Shown here one piece after another: positions 49,001-57,400 of a stretch of 64,000 nt of DNA. Positions within the stretch are counted from its first letter, which is position 1, and the number at the start of each line of letters is the position of its first letter. The DNA is taken from contig NZ_JAUAMB010000019.1 of NCBI RefSeq assembly GCF_031010175.1, positions 1-64,000 of the forward strand, read 5' to 3'. Position numbers and translations under genes: made by a program. The notes under the pieces were generated by a model, which did no database searches, had not been told where the DNA came from, and saw only the letters and a program-made list of their open reading frames with translations. Source of the DNA: Halomonas sp. SpR1. Lineage in GTDB: Bacteria; Pseudomonadota; Gammaproteobacteria; Pseudomonadales; Halomonadaceae.

Positions 49001-49580
49001 GGCACAGCTCGTCGAACAATTGACGCGAGATGTTGTAATACGTTTTCCATCGTGTCTGGTGCTCGTCTTGCTCGCTTTTCTCCAGCAGCGTTTGCGCTTC
49101 GCTCTCTGACCAGACTTTTGGTTCAGCCTTACTCAAGAAGCGATCCTGATCCGCAACGTCAGCCAACGTAAAACGGTCATCGGCCTGGGGGCGAAGAAGA
49201 TCACGAGGGATGACCGGCGGCTCGGCGGGAATCAAGTGACCGTCGCGGGACACCCACAAACCACAGATTAAGGGTGTTATAACATCGGGGAAAAGCGCCT
49301 GCTTTTTAGCCCCGTGTTCCTGCAGCACCTTGTAAACTGCCGGCCGTAACATTACCCGTACCAGCTGGACGGATTCTGGCTCACCTTCGAACAGCTTTTG
49401 TAGCACTGAATGGTCGGGCGGTAGACGCCCTTCACGATAAAAGGTACTTTCCAGGCTTTCAGTTTGCCCCAGCTCCTTTTTGGTCAGCGCCCCGCGGCCG
49501 CTCTCAGCGTCTGCCAACGAATTGCGCCAGTAACGAAGCCACTGCTGGGCCGAGGGAGTGGTGGTCTCTGCCTGAGTCAT
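46029..49580 (-). CDS. SF1 helicase with C-terminal PLD nuclease domain (Mokosh type II MkoC-like)
   Basis: Large cytoplasmic protein of 1183 residues. The N-terminal 260 residues are unassigned. A DNA2/UPF1-like SF1 helicase follows: Walker A GPPGTGKTT at 298-306, a coiled-coil-rich insertion (about 430-640), Walker B LLIIDEAGQV near 705, GDVHQIKPV, and C-terminal helicase motifs GTVHALQGAERPIVIFS and LNVAVSRAKD. The last 120 residues are a phospholipase-D-like domain with one HKD motif (His1119, Lys1121, Asp1126), so it should dimerise. This order matches the single-protein Mokosh type II anti-phage effector. The ATG overlaps the hsdS stop as ATGA, implying coupled translation with the type I system. 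Function as Mokosh is inferred from architecture. Confidence 0.83.
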   Translation of the reverse strand: MTQAETTTPSAQQWLRYWRNSLADAESGRGALTKKELGQTESLESTFYREGRLPPDHSVLQKLFEGEPESVQLVRVMLRPAVYKVLQEHGAKKQALFPDVITPLICGLWVSRDGHLIPAEPPVIPRDLLRPQADDRFTLADVADQDRFLSKAEPKVWSESEAQTLLEKSEQDEHQTRWKTYYNISRQLFDELCPKELLKTAFVSADEARIVKVDEQLGAAHHIIKLYDWLSTTDKPLPLLDAYALAKVEQYQSCVKPLSGMSNRLGHANTLYPLAIAQRDALAQVMAMEEGEVLAVNGPPGTGKTTFVLSAVASLWVKAALDQTEPPLIVAASTNNQAVTNVLEAFAKEFEETDDAFGGRWLPEITSYGGYYPARSKENEAAKHYQTPSFYRRIESPEYLDSAEPLFMQHARQALGDETLDRIDSVRERLHQRLTDKQAQLSTLQQHWTEREALQTQLIKTLGDTPEETLAREQKALAALQTEQDTIQADLKQWQRFCAEEPMWLSLLAVLPPVAKKRSLRRELFIEEHLSADTQRLIEQASAASAPESVLKLWLAKQREAIEQKTAFLAECQQWQQGVEQAAAKLESAYRALSLNELPASFDAFDQRLDTSLRFHLFQLSVHYWEARWLEECAERSEELAEQTAKGREKPGLSKVRPRWRRRMMLTPCIVSTLHSLPSHMTHSVFEGEGQYRNEYLINEIDLLIIDEAGQVAPDVAGASMALAKRVLAIGDVHQIKPVATQSQAVDVGNLSHQGIMTALDRYEGLREGGRSVVDGSVMRIAQQASRYHYLEQAEPGMFLREHRRCLNDIIAYCNDLCYRGLLQPLRTTLATDHELPPFGYVHVDGRAETPPSASRVNRLEAVTVAEWLVEQRSRLETVHGKPLEKIVGIVTPFKAQATLIESECRARDIKIGRGEDEMTVGTVHALQGAERPIVIFSAVYSRHDDGNFIDQDPSLLNVAVSRAKDSFLVFGDMDVIDAAPRGTPRHLLGRYLFSREENELLFTASIARPDLLELCRKPRVINDAEEHDDCIKELLELVSSRLDMVSPWISYRRLDETGLLTALQKAAARGIAITIYTDHRFNTANGDQPDTQKAARFERCCKALAEDNVTVKVVDRVHSKLIMVDDHVMCAGSYNWACAARHGPYRNMETSVVYSGELMEELKLQRAALEKRVKNQHLENTV

Positions 49581-50950
49581 GCCGTTGCCTTCTTCCTTGT
49601 GCGTTTTGCTGGCGCTTTTGCCGCCCGTTCTGCCTTGATCCTCTCCAGTAGCGCCTCGGCGCTGTTCTCGCCGCTGATCAGCTCGGGGTTATCCTTGCGC
49701 CACTGCTCGGTCAGCTCACCGCGAAAGGCTTTGGCGAGGATGGACTGGGAGAGGTTATTTACTCGCGCTAGCGCTTGATTGACCTGCAGCTCGATACGGT
49801 CGGCGTGGGCGAAAAGCTGGTCGACTCGGCTGACAATTCGGGCTTGCTCAAATAGTGGAGGGAGTTGCAGCTCTAGCTTTCTGAACTTGGTTAAATTCAC
49901 TTTTTGCTGAGCAACGCCTGCTGAAATAGACAATACAGCGAGACGGAATTGCTCGGATTGCATTGCGTAGGCGACGTAGTCTCTACAAGCAAATGACTCA
50001 TCTACAGAAAGCTTAATACAATCAGCTGTGATGACCGCTTCGGGGCGACTTAATGGATATATTGCAACATCGCCAGGAGGGTCTCCCATTTTAGTGATTA
50101 AAATATCACCAGGAAGAACCCTGTGGGCTTTCAGTTCTTGAAACTTTTCACTGGATACAAACTTTGTTGCACTATCCCCGAATTGAATAGCTCGAATTTC
50201 TCTGACGAAGACTAGAGGGTGTCCAGACTTACGGTAGTCTGAAACTTTCAGGTTGCTACCGAAAGGCCCAATTCCTAATGAATACTTCTGTTTTTTTGCT
50301 AGTTGCTCAACTGGCGTTGGCTTAAATATATCATCAGGTAAGCCTGTCAACCGCCCACTCACTGCCGCTGCCAGCACAGACTGGCGAAAGCGCTTGAGGA
50401 TTTGTGGGATGCGCTCAAGGCGGGCTTTGGTGTTTTCTACCTGGATCAGCAGGGTGTCGAGTTTATCGACGATGACTTTTTGTTCGGCGAGAGGAGGTAG
50501 CGAAAATTCCAGCCCCTTCAGAGCTTCTAGCCGTATTCCCTTGACCGTGGTGCCAGTGCCCATTTGTTCTATTAATCGCGCAACAGATCTATACCAGTAA
50601 ACAAGATAATCCCGGTGGATTTCAGCTGGGAGAAAGAGAGCTTTCAGATCTTGATTGATTGCCGAGTCAAAATGAGCGGTTACGATCTTTCCTAAGCTCA
50701 TTCGTGTCGCAATGATTGGGATGCCCGCAGGGATGATATTAGTGCTGCTATTTTCTACAGCTTCAGGCGAGATGTGATCTACAGTATCTATAAGGACTTG
50801 CTTGTTCATGTCCTTAACGCTCATCCAGGGTATATCACCTTGGTAATACTCAGGTTTCGATTTACTTGGTGTTCCACCTCCAACGATTCGCTGAATCACT
50901 TCCTCTAATGGCACATTAACCCACTGCTGGGGAATAACTTTTACAGTCAT
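49577..50950 (-). CDS. hsdS: Type I restriction-modification specificity subunit HsdS
   Basis: Sequence-recognition subunit of the type I complex, 457 residues. Two target-recognition domains (about 10-150 and 215-365) each end in a conserved helix region: LPPLAEQKVIVDKLDTLL and LPPLFEQARIVSRVDQLF. The C-terminal tail is basic (KRTRKKATA). It overlaps hsdM upstream and the helicase gene downstream by 4 bp each. No inverted repeats or second hsdS copy suggesting shuffling were seen. Target sequence unknown. Confidence 0.93.
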   Translation of the reverse strand: MTVKVIPQQWVNVPLEEVIQRIVGGGTPSKSKPEYYQGDIPWMSVKDMNKQVLIDTVDHISPEAVENSSTNIIPAGIPIIATRMSLGKIVTAHFDSAINQDLKALFLPAEIHRDYLVYWYRSVARLIEQMGTGTTVKGIRLEALKGLEFSLPPLAEQKVIVDKLDTLLIQVENTKARLERIPQILKRFRQSVLAAAVSGRLTGLPDDIFKPTPVEQLAKKQKYSLGIGPFGSNLKVSDYRKSGHPLVFVREIRAIQFGDSATKFVSSEKFQELKAHRVLPGDILITKMGDPPGDVAIYPLSRPEAVITADCIKLSVDESFACRDYVAYAMQSEQFRLAVLSISAGVAQQKVNLTKFRKLELQLPPLFEQARIVSRVDQLFAHADRIELQVNQALARVNNLSQSILAKAFRGELTEQWRKDNPELISGENSAEALLERIKAERAAKAPAKRTRKKATA

Positions 50951-52575
50951 TGCTTAACACCACCCATCACTTCCTTCAACAACACCCGCTGCCCATCCGC
51001 TTCTTCTTCAGCCCCCAATTCCCGCATCAAGCTATCCAACTCGCCCATCGCTTGCACCAGCTCGCTCATTGCTTCACCAGCCAGCACGCTGGGTTCCGGC
51101 AGATTGGCGGCATCCACGCTGTCCTTGTCCTTGAGCCAACTGATATCCAGCGAGTCGCCCTTGGTGTCACGAATCCACTCGCGGCTGAAGCAACGCCAGC
51201 GGGATTTGGCGAGGCGGTCATCGCTGACGTTCTGATTTTCCTCAGTGGCGTCAGTATCGACCGCGATTTCTTCGGCGTTGAATGACCATTCGCCCTCCTG
51301 GCGTTTACTTTGGCCGTTAGAGTCATCGCCAAATACCGCCTCGAACGGCTTCAAGTGCTGTTCGCCAAAGGGAGTGCGCTTACCAAAGCTAGGCATATTG
51401 GTGCGCAGGTCGTAGATCCAGATGTTCTCGGTGCAGCCGGTATCCTGGTATTTATCCGCTGCACTACCCTTGGTGAAGAACAGCACGTTGGTCTTCACGC
51501 CCTGGGCGTAAAAAATACCGGTGGGCAGGCGCAGGATGGTGTGCAGGTTGCACTTATCCATCAGGTCGTGGCGCACATCGGTTCCCACGCCCGCTTCAAA
51601 AAGCACGTTATCCGGTAGTACCACCGCGGCGCGGCCACCGGGTTTGAGGTTGCGGTAGATGTGCTGAAGAAAGGCGAGCTGTTTGTTACTGGTTTTGTAC
51701 GTCAGGTCGTCGCGGGTGATGCTGGCGTCACCCCCTTTGCTGGTGCCGAAAGGCGGGTTGGCCAGTATTACATCGGCTTTGGCGAGGCTTGCGCCCGCTT
51801 GGCCCAGGGCGTTGCCGAGATGCACCACGCCTTCGTCATCGCCTTCCATGCCGTGTAGCAGGCAGTTCATTAACGCCAGGCGGCGGGTGCCGGGCACCAG
51901 TTCAATGCCGACAAAGGCTTTGTTTTGCTGAAAAAGCTGCTGCGGGGCATCCAGGTCGGCCAAGCCATCGGTGTGCTCTTTAATGTATTGGTCGGCGGCG
52001 GTTAAAAAGCCCGCCGTGCCTGCTGCTGGATCTTGAATAATTTCACTGTGTTGGGGCTTTAGGCAGCGCACCATGCTGTTGATCAGTGCGCGGGGCGTAA
52101 AGTACTGGCCTGCACCGGATTTGGTTTCGTTGGCGTTCTTCTCCATGAGACCTTCGTATAAATCGCCCAGGCCATCTTGTTGGGCGCTAAACCAATCGAT
52201 TTGATCAAGGGCTACGACCATCTGTCTTAAATGCCGCGGCTCTCTGAGGCGAGTTTGTGCATCGGCATAAACAGCTGTTATCAATGGGTCGTTATGTATT
52301 TGATTGCCTTGGCTGTCTTTGCCCGTCGATAAAGCGAGCAAAATTCGTTTATACGTTTCGAGCAGGTTCTGACCATCTTTGCTGTTCAGATCCGTCCAGC
52401 GGCAGCCTTCCGGTAGCGGGTGCTTTTTCAGGGTGCCCGCTTCAGTGTTCTCATGCACCATCTTGATAAACAGCAGGAGCACTAGCTCGGTGACGTAGTC
52501 GGAGTAGTTGATGCCGTCATCGCGCAGTACGTCACACAGATTCCAAAGTTTTTGAACGATGTCGTTGTGGGTCAT
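50947..52575 (-). CDS. hsdM: Type I restriction-modification DNA methyltransferase HsdM
   Basis: N6-adenine methyltransferase subunit, 542 residues. An N-terminal helical domain (about 1-140) is followed by GQYFTPRALI, the SAM-binding motif DPAAGTAGFL (about 184-193), and the catalytic NPPF (about 277-280). The conserved GVKTNVLFFTKG segment is also present. AAAGG lies about 8 bases before the ATG. The gene is separated from HsdR by the AAA15 and RloB-like genes, an unusual order. Confidence 0.95.
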   Translation of the reverse strand: MTHNDIVQKLWNLCDVLRDDGINYSDYVTELVLLLFIKMVHENTEAGTLKKHPLPEGCRWTDLNSKDGQNLLETYKRILLALSTGKDSQGNQIHNDPLITAVYADAQTRLREPRHLRQMVVALDQIDWFSAQQDGLGDLYEGLMEKNANETKSGAGQYFTPRALINSMVRCLKPQHSEIIQDPAAGTAGFLTAADQYIKEHTDGLADLDAPQQLFQQNKAFVGIELVPGTRRLALMNCLLHGMEGDDEGVVHLGNALGQAGASLAKADVILANPPFGTSKGGDASITRDDLTYKTSNKQLAFLQHIYRNLKPGGRAAVVLPDNVLFEAGVGTDVRHDLMDKCNLHTILRLPTGIFYAQGVKTNVLFFTKGSAADKYQDTGCTENIWIYDLRTNMPSFGKRTPFGEQHLKPFEAVFGDDSNGQSKRQEGEWSFNAEEIAVDTDATEENQNVSDDRLAKSRWRCFSREWIRDTKGDSLDISWLKDKDSVDAANLPEPSVLAGEAMSELVQAMGELDSLMRELGAEEEADGQRVLLKEVMGGVKQ

Positions 52576-52590
52576 GGAGGAGCCTTTTAA

Positions 52591-52611
52591 CCCGCTTTAA
52601 TAATGAGCGGG
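52591..52611 (-). terminator. Hairpin between the RloB-like gene and hsdM
   Basis: CCCGCT (52591-52596) pairs with AGCGGG (52606-52611). On the minus strand the stem is followed by TTAAAA, so it is at most a weak terminator and may attenuate hsdM relative to the upstream genes. Confidence 0.45.
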
Positions 52612-52616
52612 GGGGA

Positions 52617-53153
52617 TTAAGTGAGTTGTCCGGCAAGGGCGTTGCGGACTGTATTGACCGAGATATTTTCTGATGCTTGAAGCACGGCTCGGGGAAATAG
52701 CACCGCGTAGGCTGCTGACTGGGTGTGAGTACCGGCCAGTCGAGGATGTAAACGACTTTTTAGCTGCTGAGCGGTTTCATGGTCGTTGACCCCCTCACCC
52801 AGTACATCTAGTAGGGCCCCTTCAAGGCAAGTAGGCGACCAGAGGATAATCTTGTAGTCGTGTTTTATGGCCTTGTCGCGATCCTGCTGGGTAGGTGGCA
52901 CATCGGCGTCAAGCACAAGAAAGCGTTGGTCGAATGCTAGGTGTCCATATTTTCTGGTGGCATTGGTAATGATATTGCCGGGCGAGCCCCCCGACTGTTT
53001 TTCTATCGTCGGCTTAATGTCTGCGTAGTCGGTTCGAAACTGCTGATGCATATGTTTAACAAAGGCTTGATCGTCTGGGCCTTCACCTACAATCAACAGG
53101 GCCGTTTTACTTGTTTGCCGATGGCGTCGCTGGTGAGTATGTTTCCTTGCCAT
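52617..53153 (-). CDS. RloB-like protein with TOPRIM-type acidic residues
   Basis: Protein of 178 residues. The motifs LLIVGEGPDDQAFV (Glu24) and FLVLDADVPP (Asp82, Asp84) match the Glu and DxD sites of TOPRIM-like nucleases of the RloB family. A basic N-terminus (RKHTHQRRHRQ) could bind nucleic acid. It starts 6 bases after the AAA15 ATPase gene. RloB-type genes are known inside type I restriction loci and as the second component (AbiLii) of AbiL abortive infection systems. Effector role is inferred. Confidence 0.8.
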   Translation of the reverse strand: MARKHTHQRRHRQTSKTALLIVGEGPDDQAFVKHMHQQFRTDYADIKPTIEKQSGGSPGNIITNATRKYGHLAFDQRFLVLDADVPPTQQDRDKAIKHDYKIILWSPTCLEGALLDVLGEGVNDHETAQQLKSRLHPRLAGTHTQSAAYAVLFPRAVLQASENISVNTVRNALAGQLT

Positions 53154-53159
53154 GATCGG

Positions 53160-54344
53160 TTACAGCTCCGGGGTGGCGCCAAGGGCTCCGGCCATGTATT
53201 TGGCATACAGATTGTCGTCGGAACGCAGGCCTGTCATATCGTCTAACCGCCAAGCCTCGCTGTTTTGGTTGCGCTTCTCGACCAAGTAGACCTGATGCTT
53301 TTGCAGTAAATTTAGCACCTCGGGGGTGTGGCAGGTGAAAATCAACTGCGCCTGATGAGGGTTTGTGTGGTCAAATTCAAACCACTCCAGCAGGTGCGGT
53401 ACCAGGTGTGGATGCAGGTCATTGTCGATTTCGTCGATAACGGCAATGCCACCTTTTTGTAGGGCGTTCAAAATAGGCTGAAGCAGCACAAACGCAGATT
53501 GAGTGCCGCTGGACTCCTCGAAGAAGGGCAGTTCAAACGCTTGGCCATCGTCAGTTTTGTGCAGGCCAAAAGGAACAAACACATCTTCTTCCTTGCCTGC
53601 TTCATCTCGCCCTGTCAGCTTGCGTATTTCAACACTGCTGAGGCCGAGGTCAAACGTACTCATGGCCTCGGACATACGCTTGAGCAATTCGGGGGCTTTC
53701 TGAAACTTTGCTGCGGCCCCCACCACCTCACCGTGCTGAAAATGTCGTCGTCCAGTGCTTACAACATTGGTTTCAAGATGGTCAAAAAAAACGATGAAGG
53801 GCTTTGCTTCAGCGATATCGTAGCTGTGGGCAGCGCTGATCAGTGACGTATTGCCTCGGAGCTTCTCGGCCTGGGCTTTAGGAAACGGAAAGCCTTTTTG
53901 TTTAAAGCTATATCCTTGCTGTGTTTTTTCACGCTTAAATAAATAGCTGTATTGAGCACTCGTTTTTTCATAGAGCGCCTCGAAAATGACCTCTTGTGGC
54001 GTCAGTTCCAATTGGTAACGGTAGTCGATGCCACCGATCATAAACTCAAGCTCAAAGCGGCATGGTTCGTTAGCATGTAACCGATGGACAGCGAAAGGAA
54101 TATCAAGATCAGGGTCGTTGCCTAAAAAAGACTCGGAGGCAAACCAGCTCAGAAATGCCAACGGCTTAAGGAATTGCGTTTTACCTGAGCCGTTGGCGCC
54201 TACTACCGCAATGGCTTTGTTGTAGCGTTCGCCATTGATATCGATATCGTAGCCAGACGGCGTGGGCTTTTTGCCCAAGGCAAAGTCGATGACGGTATCA
54301 TCAGCAAAGCTGTAAAAATTTTTGAAACTCAGGTTTTTGATCAT
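53160..54344 (-). CDS. AAA15-family ATPase (RloA/AbiLi-like)
   Basis: ABC/SMC-like ATPase of 394 residues. It starts MIKNLSFKNFYSF, with Walker A GANGSGKT at 49-56, a signature-like ESSGTQSAF near 290, Walker B GGIAVIDEIDNDLHPHL near 309-325, and TCHTPEVLNL. Such ATPases act as sensors paired with an effector nuclease in AbiL, PARIS-like and related defence systems. It lies 65 bases after hsdR, with a 16-bp palindrome just before the start, and 6 bases before the RloB-like gene. Confidence 0.85.
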   Translation of the reverse strand: MIKNLSFKNFYSFADDTVIDFALGKKPTPSGYDIDINGERYNKAIAVVGANGSGKTQFLKPLAFLSWFASESFLGNDPDLDIPFAVHRLHANEPCRFELEFMIGGIDYRYQLELTPQEVIFEALYEKTSAQYSYLFKREKTQQGYSFKQKGFPFPKAQAEKLRGNTSLISAAHSYDIAEAKPFIVFFDHLETNVVSTGRRHFQHGEVVGAAAKFQKAPELLKRMSEAMSTFDLGLSSVEIRKLTGRDEAGKEEDVFVPFGLHKTDDGQAFELPFFEESSGTQSAFVLLQPILNALQKGGIAVIDEIDNDLHPHLVPHLLEWFEFDHTNPHQAQLIFTCHTPEVLNLLQKHQVYLVEKRNQNSEAWRLDDMTGLRSDDNLYAKYMAGALGATPEL

Positions 54345-54357
54345 ATTCTTCAGTTTT

Positions 54358-54373
54358 CAACAATATTTTGTTG
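54358..54373. promoter_or_regulatory. Palindrome upstream of the AAA15 ATPase gene
   Basis: CAACAATATTTTGTTG has perfect 6-base arms around four bases, 14 bases before the ATG of the AAA15 gene. It could be a repressor site or a small mRNA hairpin. It suggests the AAA15-RloB pair may be controlled apart from hsdR. Confidence 0.4.
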
Positions 54374-54409
54374 ATACTGCGCTATTGGTGGTGTGATTTC
54401 AAGGTGGAA

Positions 54410-57400
54410 TCAGCCGGTCTCTGGCCACATGGCCTCATTCAGCTCTTCCAACACGTTGTCCAACTGCTCCCCCAGCACTTTATCCAGCTGTTTTGCGCCG
54501 CCTTGGAAGGCGGGAAGCTGGTTGACCGTCTCACGGTCGAGAATGACTTCTTTGGTGAGTTGTTTGGCCAGTTTTCCCAGCCACTTGCGCTGGTTGGGCG
54601 TCCAGTCGTGCTGGGTGTAGAGGCGATCCATGGCATCGGCGACGCGCTGCTCAAACGGCTTTAACGGCTCGCCGAGGGCGGCGCGGCGAATGTGGCCGAT
54701 GATGCTGGCGGCGATATCCTGATTGGTGTGGTTGCGCACCGCGCTCTGCAGGTTGGCTTCCGAGTAACCGTGGTTATCCAGCAGCACTTTCACCTCTTTC
54801 AACTGTGCTCGGGTAAGATCGCGGGGTTGGTTAACCACCACGGCCAGGGCGGCGGACTGGTTGATCTGCTCGCTGATAAACGCATTGAAGCTATCCAGAT
54901 AGTCTTCCGGGCGTTTATGTACACCGTAGCTCTGGCTGCGCTCGCGAATCTCATCGTCGTGGTCGGAAATCACCGGCATGCGGTCGCTGCCCACCAGCTG
55001 TTTTACCTCGGCTAGCTGGTGTATCAAGCCGCTATGCTGGCGAAGAAACGCAGATGCCTGCCTTGGCCCTAACTTATGTAAGTGCTCATGGAGCTTGTTT
55101 GGCTCCACGCCCCATAGGTTGTGCAGCTCATTGAGCTTTTGTTTAAGCGCGGGTTTGTTTTCCGCTTTGGAGTCGGCCTTACGCAGTACGCGCATGACTT
55201 TTTGGCTGAGCTGGCTGAGCACTACATCAGCCTGGCTTTCACCTTGCTGTTCGCCAGGGCTATTCAGGGCGTTTTCTAGCTGGTGCGCATCGGTCAGTTC
55301 ATCGACTAGCTGTGTAAGGCTGATATTGGGGTCACGCACCAGCGGCTTCATGGTGTTGACCTCCGCCAGGGCGGCGTAGATATCCACCGGGTCGTAGATG
55401 GTGAACACGGTCTTGCCGATCTCATCACAGCGACGAGTGGCTCGGCCAATCATCTGTTCAAATAGAATCCGTGAGCGCACTTGGCGCATAAACACCAAGT
55501 GGCAGATTTTGGGCACATCAATGCCGGTGGTGAGTAGATCCACAGTAATGGCGATATTGGGGTAGCGCTCGTTTTTATAGCGCCGGATCAGTTGGTCGAC
55601 CTTGTCGCTTTTACCAGTGATTTTAGCCACCGCGGCCTGGTGATAGCTGCCGTTATAAAGCGCTTTGAAGGCGTCATCCAGCAGCCGTTTGACCATATCA
55701 GCGTGGAGGTCGGTGGCGCAGAAGATCAGCGTTTTTTCGTCGCCAAACGGGTCTAGTTCTTCGGCCAACTGCTCACAGATCACGCGGTTGAAGTTTTCGT
55801 TGATGACCTGGCGATTGAAGGCGTCGACGTCGAAGCGCAGCTCGTCTTCTAGCTCGGTGGTATCGACTTCGCCGGTTTGGGTGTTGACCACCTCGATGGG
55901 TTTACCCTTCTCAAACTGGATGCCTTCTTGGGTCAGCAGGGTTTCATAGCGAATCGGTGGCTCGTGGTCAATCAGCCAGTCGTCCGCTACCGCTTCCCGA
56001 TAGGAGTAGGTGTAAACCGGCTTACCAAAAATCTCGCTGGTATGCTTGGCCGGGGTGGCGGTGAGCGCGATTTTGATCGCATCGAAGTAGTCGAGCACCC
56101 GGCGGTAGCTGGAGAGGTACTGACTGACATCGCGGGTGGCCAGCTCGCCTTCGGTCATCTCCTGGTCGAGCGTGTAGCCACGGTGGGCTTCGTCGATGAT
56201 GATGCAGTCGAATTGATCAATCGGCGGCGGCGCATCGCTGGCAAAAATGCGTTTCACCATGGCCTGCACGGTGGCGACCTGCACGCGGGTCTCGGCTTCT
56301 GCTGCCATATCGCCCAGCTCTGCCACATTGTAGATTTTGCTTAGGGTTTGGTTCTGCTCTAACGGGTCTTCGTTGAAGGCATCAATGGCTTGATCGCCAA
56401 GGGCGGTACGATCGACCAGAAACAGAATGCGGTGAAAGCGTTCGGTTTTTAAAAACCGGTACATAAGGCCGATGATAGTGCGTGTTTTGCCAGTACCCGT
56501 GGCCATGGCCAGCAAGGCAGCGCGGCTACCGTGGGCCAGGACGTGCTCGGTAGCCAGAATCGCCTTTTGCTGATACTCCCTAATCCGTAGGTAACCGAAA
56601 GGCTCGTGTTTAAGCAGCTTGTCGGCGTTTTCTCTATCGCGCTCCAGCAGGTTTAACAGGCCGCCGGGGGTATGAAAGCGGGGTAAGGCGCGGCGAGTGT
56701 TACTGGGTTCTCGCACATCGCGAAACCAGGTGCCCGACTGTTCGGCTAGCTGAGGCAGGTAGGGGCGACCGTTGCAGGAGTACACAAAGGGTACTTTAAA
56801 GTGGCCCTCTTCATCGGCGGGCCAGGCGACGGTGCGTCCGGCAAGCTCCCAGGCGCCCACCAGCGGTGGTCCAACGTTTAGGCCTTTGCTGTAGCGCTCG
56901 GATTGATCAATCTTGCCCGCGACATTAATGTTCTCTTTCTTGGCTTCGACCACGGCAATCGGCGTTAAGCCGCAAAATAGCACGTAATCTGCTCGTTCTT
57001 TTTGGCCATTGGTTTGTTGTGCGGGCTGAGTGGGCCATTCGGCAATGGCGCGGTAGGTACCTTTCTCGGGACGGGCGCCTTTTTGATAGCTGATCTCTTG
57101 GCTGTCAGCTTCCCACCCCGCTTCATTGAGTTGCTGGTCAATCAGTAGGCGCGTTAGCTCTTCACTCAGTACCAGAGTGTTGCTGGCGGCTTGGGTTTTG
57201 CTGACTACCTGCTGGCGCTGCAGGTTAACGCTGCTTTCGCCCTGGGCGGTGAGCTGTGTTTGCAGGGCGCGAATTTTGCCTTCGTAAGCCTGTTGCTGTT
57301 GGGCCAACGCTTGTTCGTGGCTTTGTGCCTGTTTGGCCAGGGCGCGGGACTCTTCATCCATAGCCAACGCCAGTGCTTCATACTCCTGCTTCTCTTGCTC

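Noticed and set aside
49577..50950. Phase-variable hsdS by inversion
   Set aside because: No second hsdS fragment, invertase gene or inverted repeats in the target-recognition regions were seen in the window.
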